Assembly: GCA_021780625.1 (NCBI GenBank)
Contig: JAJXYI010000343.1
Span: 1-5,856 of the forward strand
Source of the DNA: a bacterium
GTDB lineage: Bacteria > Verrucomicrobiota > Verrucomicrobiae > Opitutales > Opitutaceae
Direction of reading: 5' to 3'
Length of the DNA: 5,856 nt
The position numbers were made by a program, and so were the translations under genes. The notes beneath the pieces are model-generated. The model made no database searches and was not told where the DNA came from. It worked only from the letters and a program-made list of their open reading frames with translations. Below are positions 5,017-5,856 of the stretch, in pieces. The stretch's first letter is position 1. Every line of letters begins with the position of its first letter.

Positions 5017-5856
5017 GAAGACGCGGGGCGGCTCTCCAGCGCCCGTCGGAACAGGGGTTCGAGTTCGTCGGCGACCTGCCTGTGCGCGGCGCCGTCGGGA
5101 TGAAGGGTTCCGCGCCGGCCCGTGAAATGGGGGATCTCCACGATCCGGATACGCGGGTCGCCCAGGCGCCTCACCACTTCCTCGAGGTAGGCTCGCAGGA
5201 CGGACTTGGCGGGCGGCCGGCCGGGGACGTCGACGAGGCTCGGCGAGGTGAGGAGGAAAATCTTGGCGTTCGGAGCGTCGCGCCGCAGCACACGCACGAA
5301 TTCCGTGTAAGCCTTCACGTAGCCGACCTCTCCCGGAATGCCTCCGTCGAAATCGTTCGTGCCGAGGCAGACGCCTATGACGTCTGGAACGTAGGCGGCC
5401 GGGTTCCACCGATGCGCATCGTCGTCGGGCAGGGTGTCCTCGTAGTAATCGGGCGCGCACCGGACCGAGCGGTTGCCCTGCCAGTCGGCGATGACGCCGC
5501 GGCCGGGGTAGGCGATGATGTGACACTGGGCGTCGAGCCGGCGGGCAAGGATCCGGGCGAAGGACAGCCTCGCGTCCTCGCGAAGCGCCTTGGTCGCGTC
5601 GATCGGCCCCTTGTCCTCCACGGTGGCCGACTGGCCGCAGACGAACGAGTCGCCCAGGAACAGGAGCCTTCGGCTTGGCAGCGGAGCCGGCGCCAGAAAT
5701 GTGCCGTCCGTGCTGGCCGACATCACATCCAGCACGCCCACGTTGGCGTCGACCCGCTTGGTGATCTCGACGCGATGGATGCCCCCGGTCAGGCCGGCCG
5801 CGAGCGGGAGTCGGTGGTCTCCGCGAGGCGCCTGAATCAGTCGCGGCTTTCCGCCG
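5013..5856 (-). CDS. CE2-type SGNH acetyl-(xylan/hemicellulose) esterase, N-terminus beyond window edge
   Basis: The frame is open to the right edge, giving the last 280 residues. Residues about 1-55 are the end of a beta jelly-roll: LIQAPRGDHRLPLAAGLTGG then IHRVEITKRVDAN, the G-L-x-x-G-x-H-x-V-x-x-x-K-R pattern that precedes the esterase domain in carbohydrate esterase family 2. The SGNH hydrolase domain follows: LLFLGDSFVCG with catalytic Ser70, block II Gly in AYPGRGV (about 115-121), block III GTNDFD with Asn167, and block V LHPDGAAH with His252 (partial numbering). The Asp normally two residues before this His is Thr250. A GTG at 5741 could be mistaken for a start, but it would cut the jelly-roll apart. 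CE2 enzymes deacetylate xylan, glucomannan or their oligomers, mostly outside the cell; a signal peptide would lie outside the window. The stop overlaps the next gene's ATG. Family call is strong, substrate inferred. Confidence 0.85.
   Translation of the reverse strand, partial: GGKPRLIQAPRGDHRLPLAAGLTGGIHRVEITKRVDANVGVLDVMSASTDGTFLAPAPLPSRRLLFLGDSFVCGQSATVEDKGPIDATKALREDARLSFARILARRLDAQCHIIAYPGRGVIADWQGNRSVRCAPDYYEDTLPDDDAHRWNPAAYVPDVIGVCLGTNDFDGGIPGEVGYVKAYTEFVRVLRRDAPNAKIFLLTSPSLVDVPGRPPAKSVLRAYLEEVVRRLGDPRIRIVEIPHFTGRRGTLHPDGAAHRQVADELEPLFRRALESRPASS

Noticed and set aside
5017..5526. A long N-terminal extension of the 262-residue protein reading back to 5526.
   Set aside because: The extension is Arg/Pro-rich out-of-frame reading of the esterase gene. 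The ATG at 5016 gives a stop/start overlap and puts the signal peptide near the N-terminus.
1..5856. Search for SusC/SusD-like genes, transporters, regulators, transposases, tRNAs and CRISPR repeats.
   Set aside because: None was seen; the window is filled by six same-strand genes, so no Bacteroidota-type utilisation locus or mobile element can be claimed.

Overview
The window is GC-rich (roughly two thirds GC by eye). Every credible gene is on the minus strand, so the genes read from right to left. It is a compact carbohydrate-degradation locus of a free-living or plant-matter-degrading bacterium. Four of the six genes have visible Sec-type signal peptides; a fifth, the esterase, lost its N-terminus at the window edge. 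Lineage is an inference only: the enzyme mix, high GC, poor Shine-Dalgarno signals and absence of SusC/SusD genes would fit Verrucomicrobiota (Opitutales-like), but Planctomycetota or Acidobacteriota cannot be excluded. No RNA gene, transposase, CRISPR array or origin was seen.

Layout in direction of transcription: (1) 5856-5013, a CE2-type SGNH acetyl-esterase, missing its N-terminus at the window edge. (2) 5016-4228, a secreted 262-residue beta-rich protein of unknown function, joined to the esterase by an ATGA stop/start overlap. A strong GC hairpin lies over its last codons. (3) A gap of about 126-189 bp that probably separates two transcription units. (4) 4038 (or 4101)-1963, a secreted GH30-like clan GH-A glycosidase with a large unidentified N-terminal beta-rich region. 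(5) 1966-1202, a secreted stand-alone CBM6-like carbohydrate-binding protein, again joined by an ATGA overlap. (6) 1139-684, a small GlcG/HbpS-like protein without a signal peptide. (7) 631-1, a secreted GH5 beta-mannanase-like enzyme, cut by the left edge exactly after its catalytic acid/base Glu.

Together the proteins suggest extracellular hemicellulose attack. The CE2 esterase would remove acetyl groups, the GH30-like enzyme and the GH5 mannanase-like enzyme would cut backbones or glucosidic/xylosidic linkages, and the CBM6-like protein and perhaps the 262-residue protein would bind the polymer. The cytosolic-looking GlcG/HbpS-like protein does not fit that scheme. The most unusual items are the unidentified N-terminal region of the GH30-like enzyme, the orphan secreted protein paired with the esterase, the replaced catalytic Asp of the esterase, and two long near-perfect inverted repeats inside the GH30-like gene.
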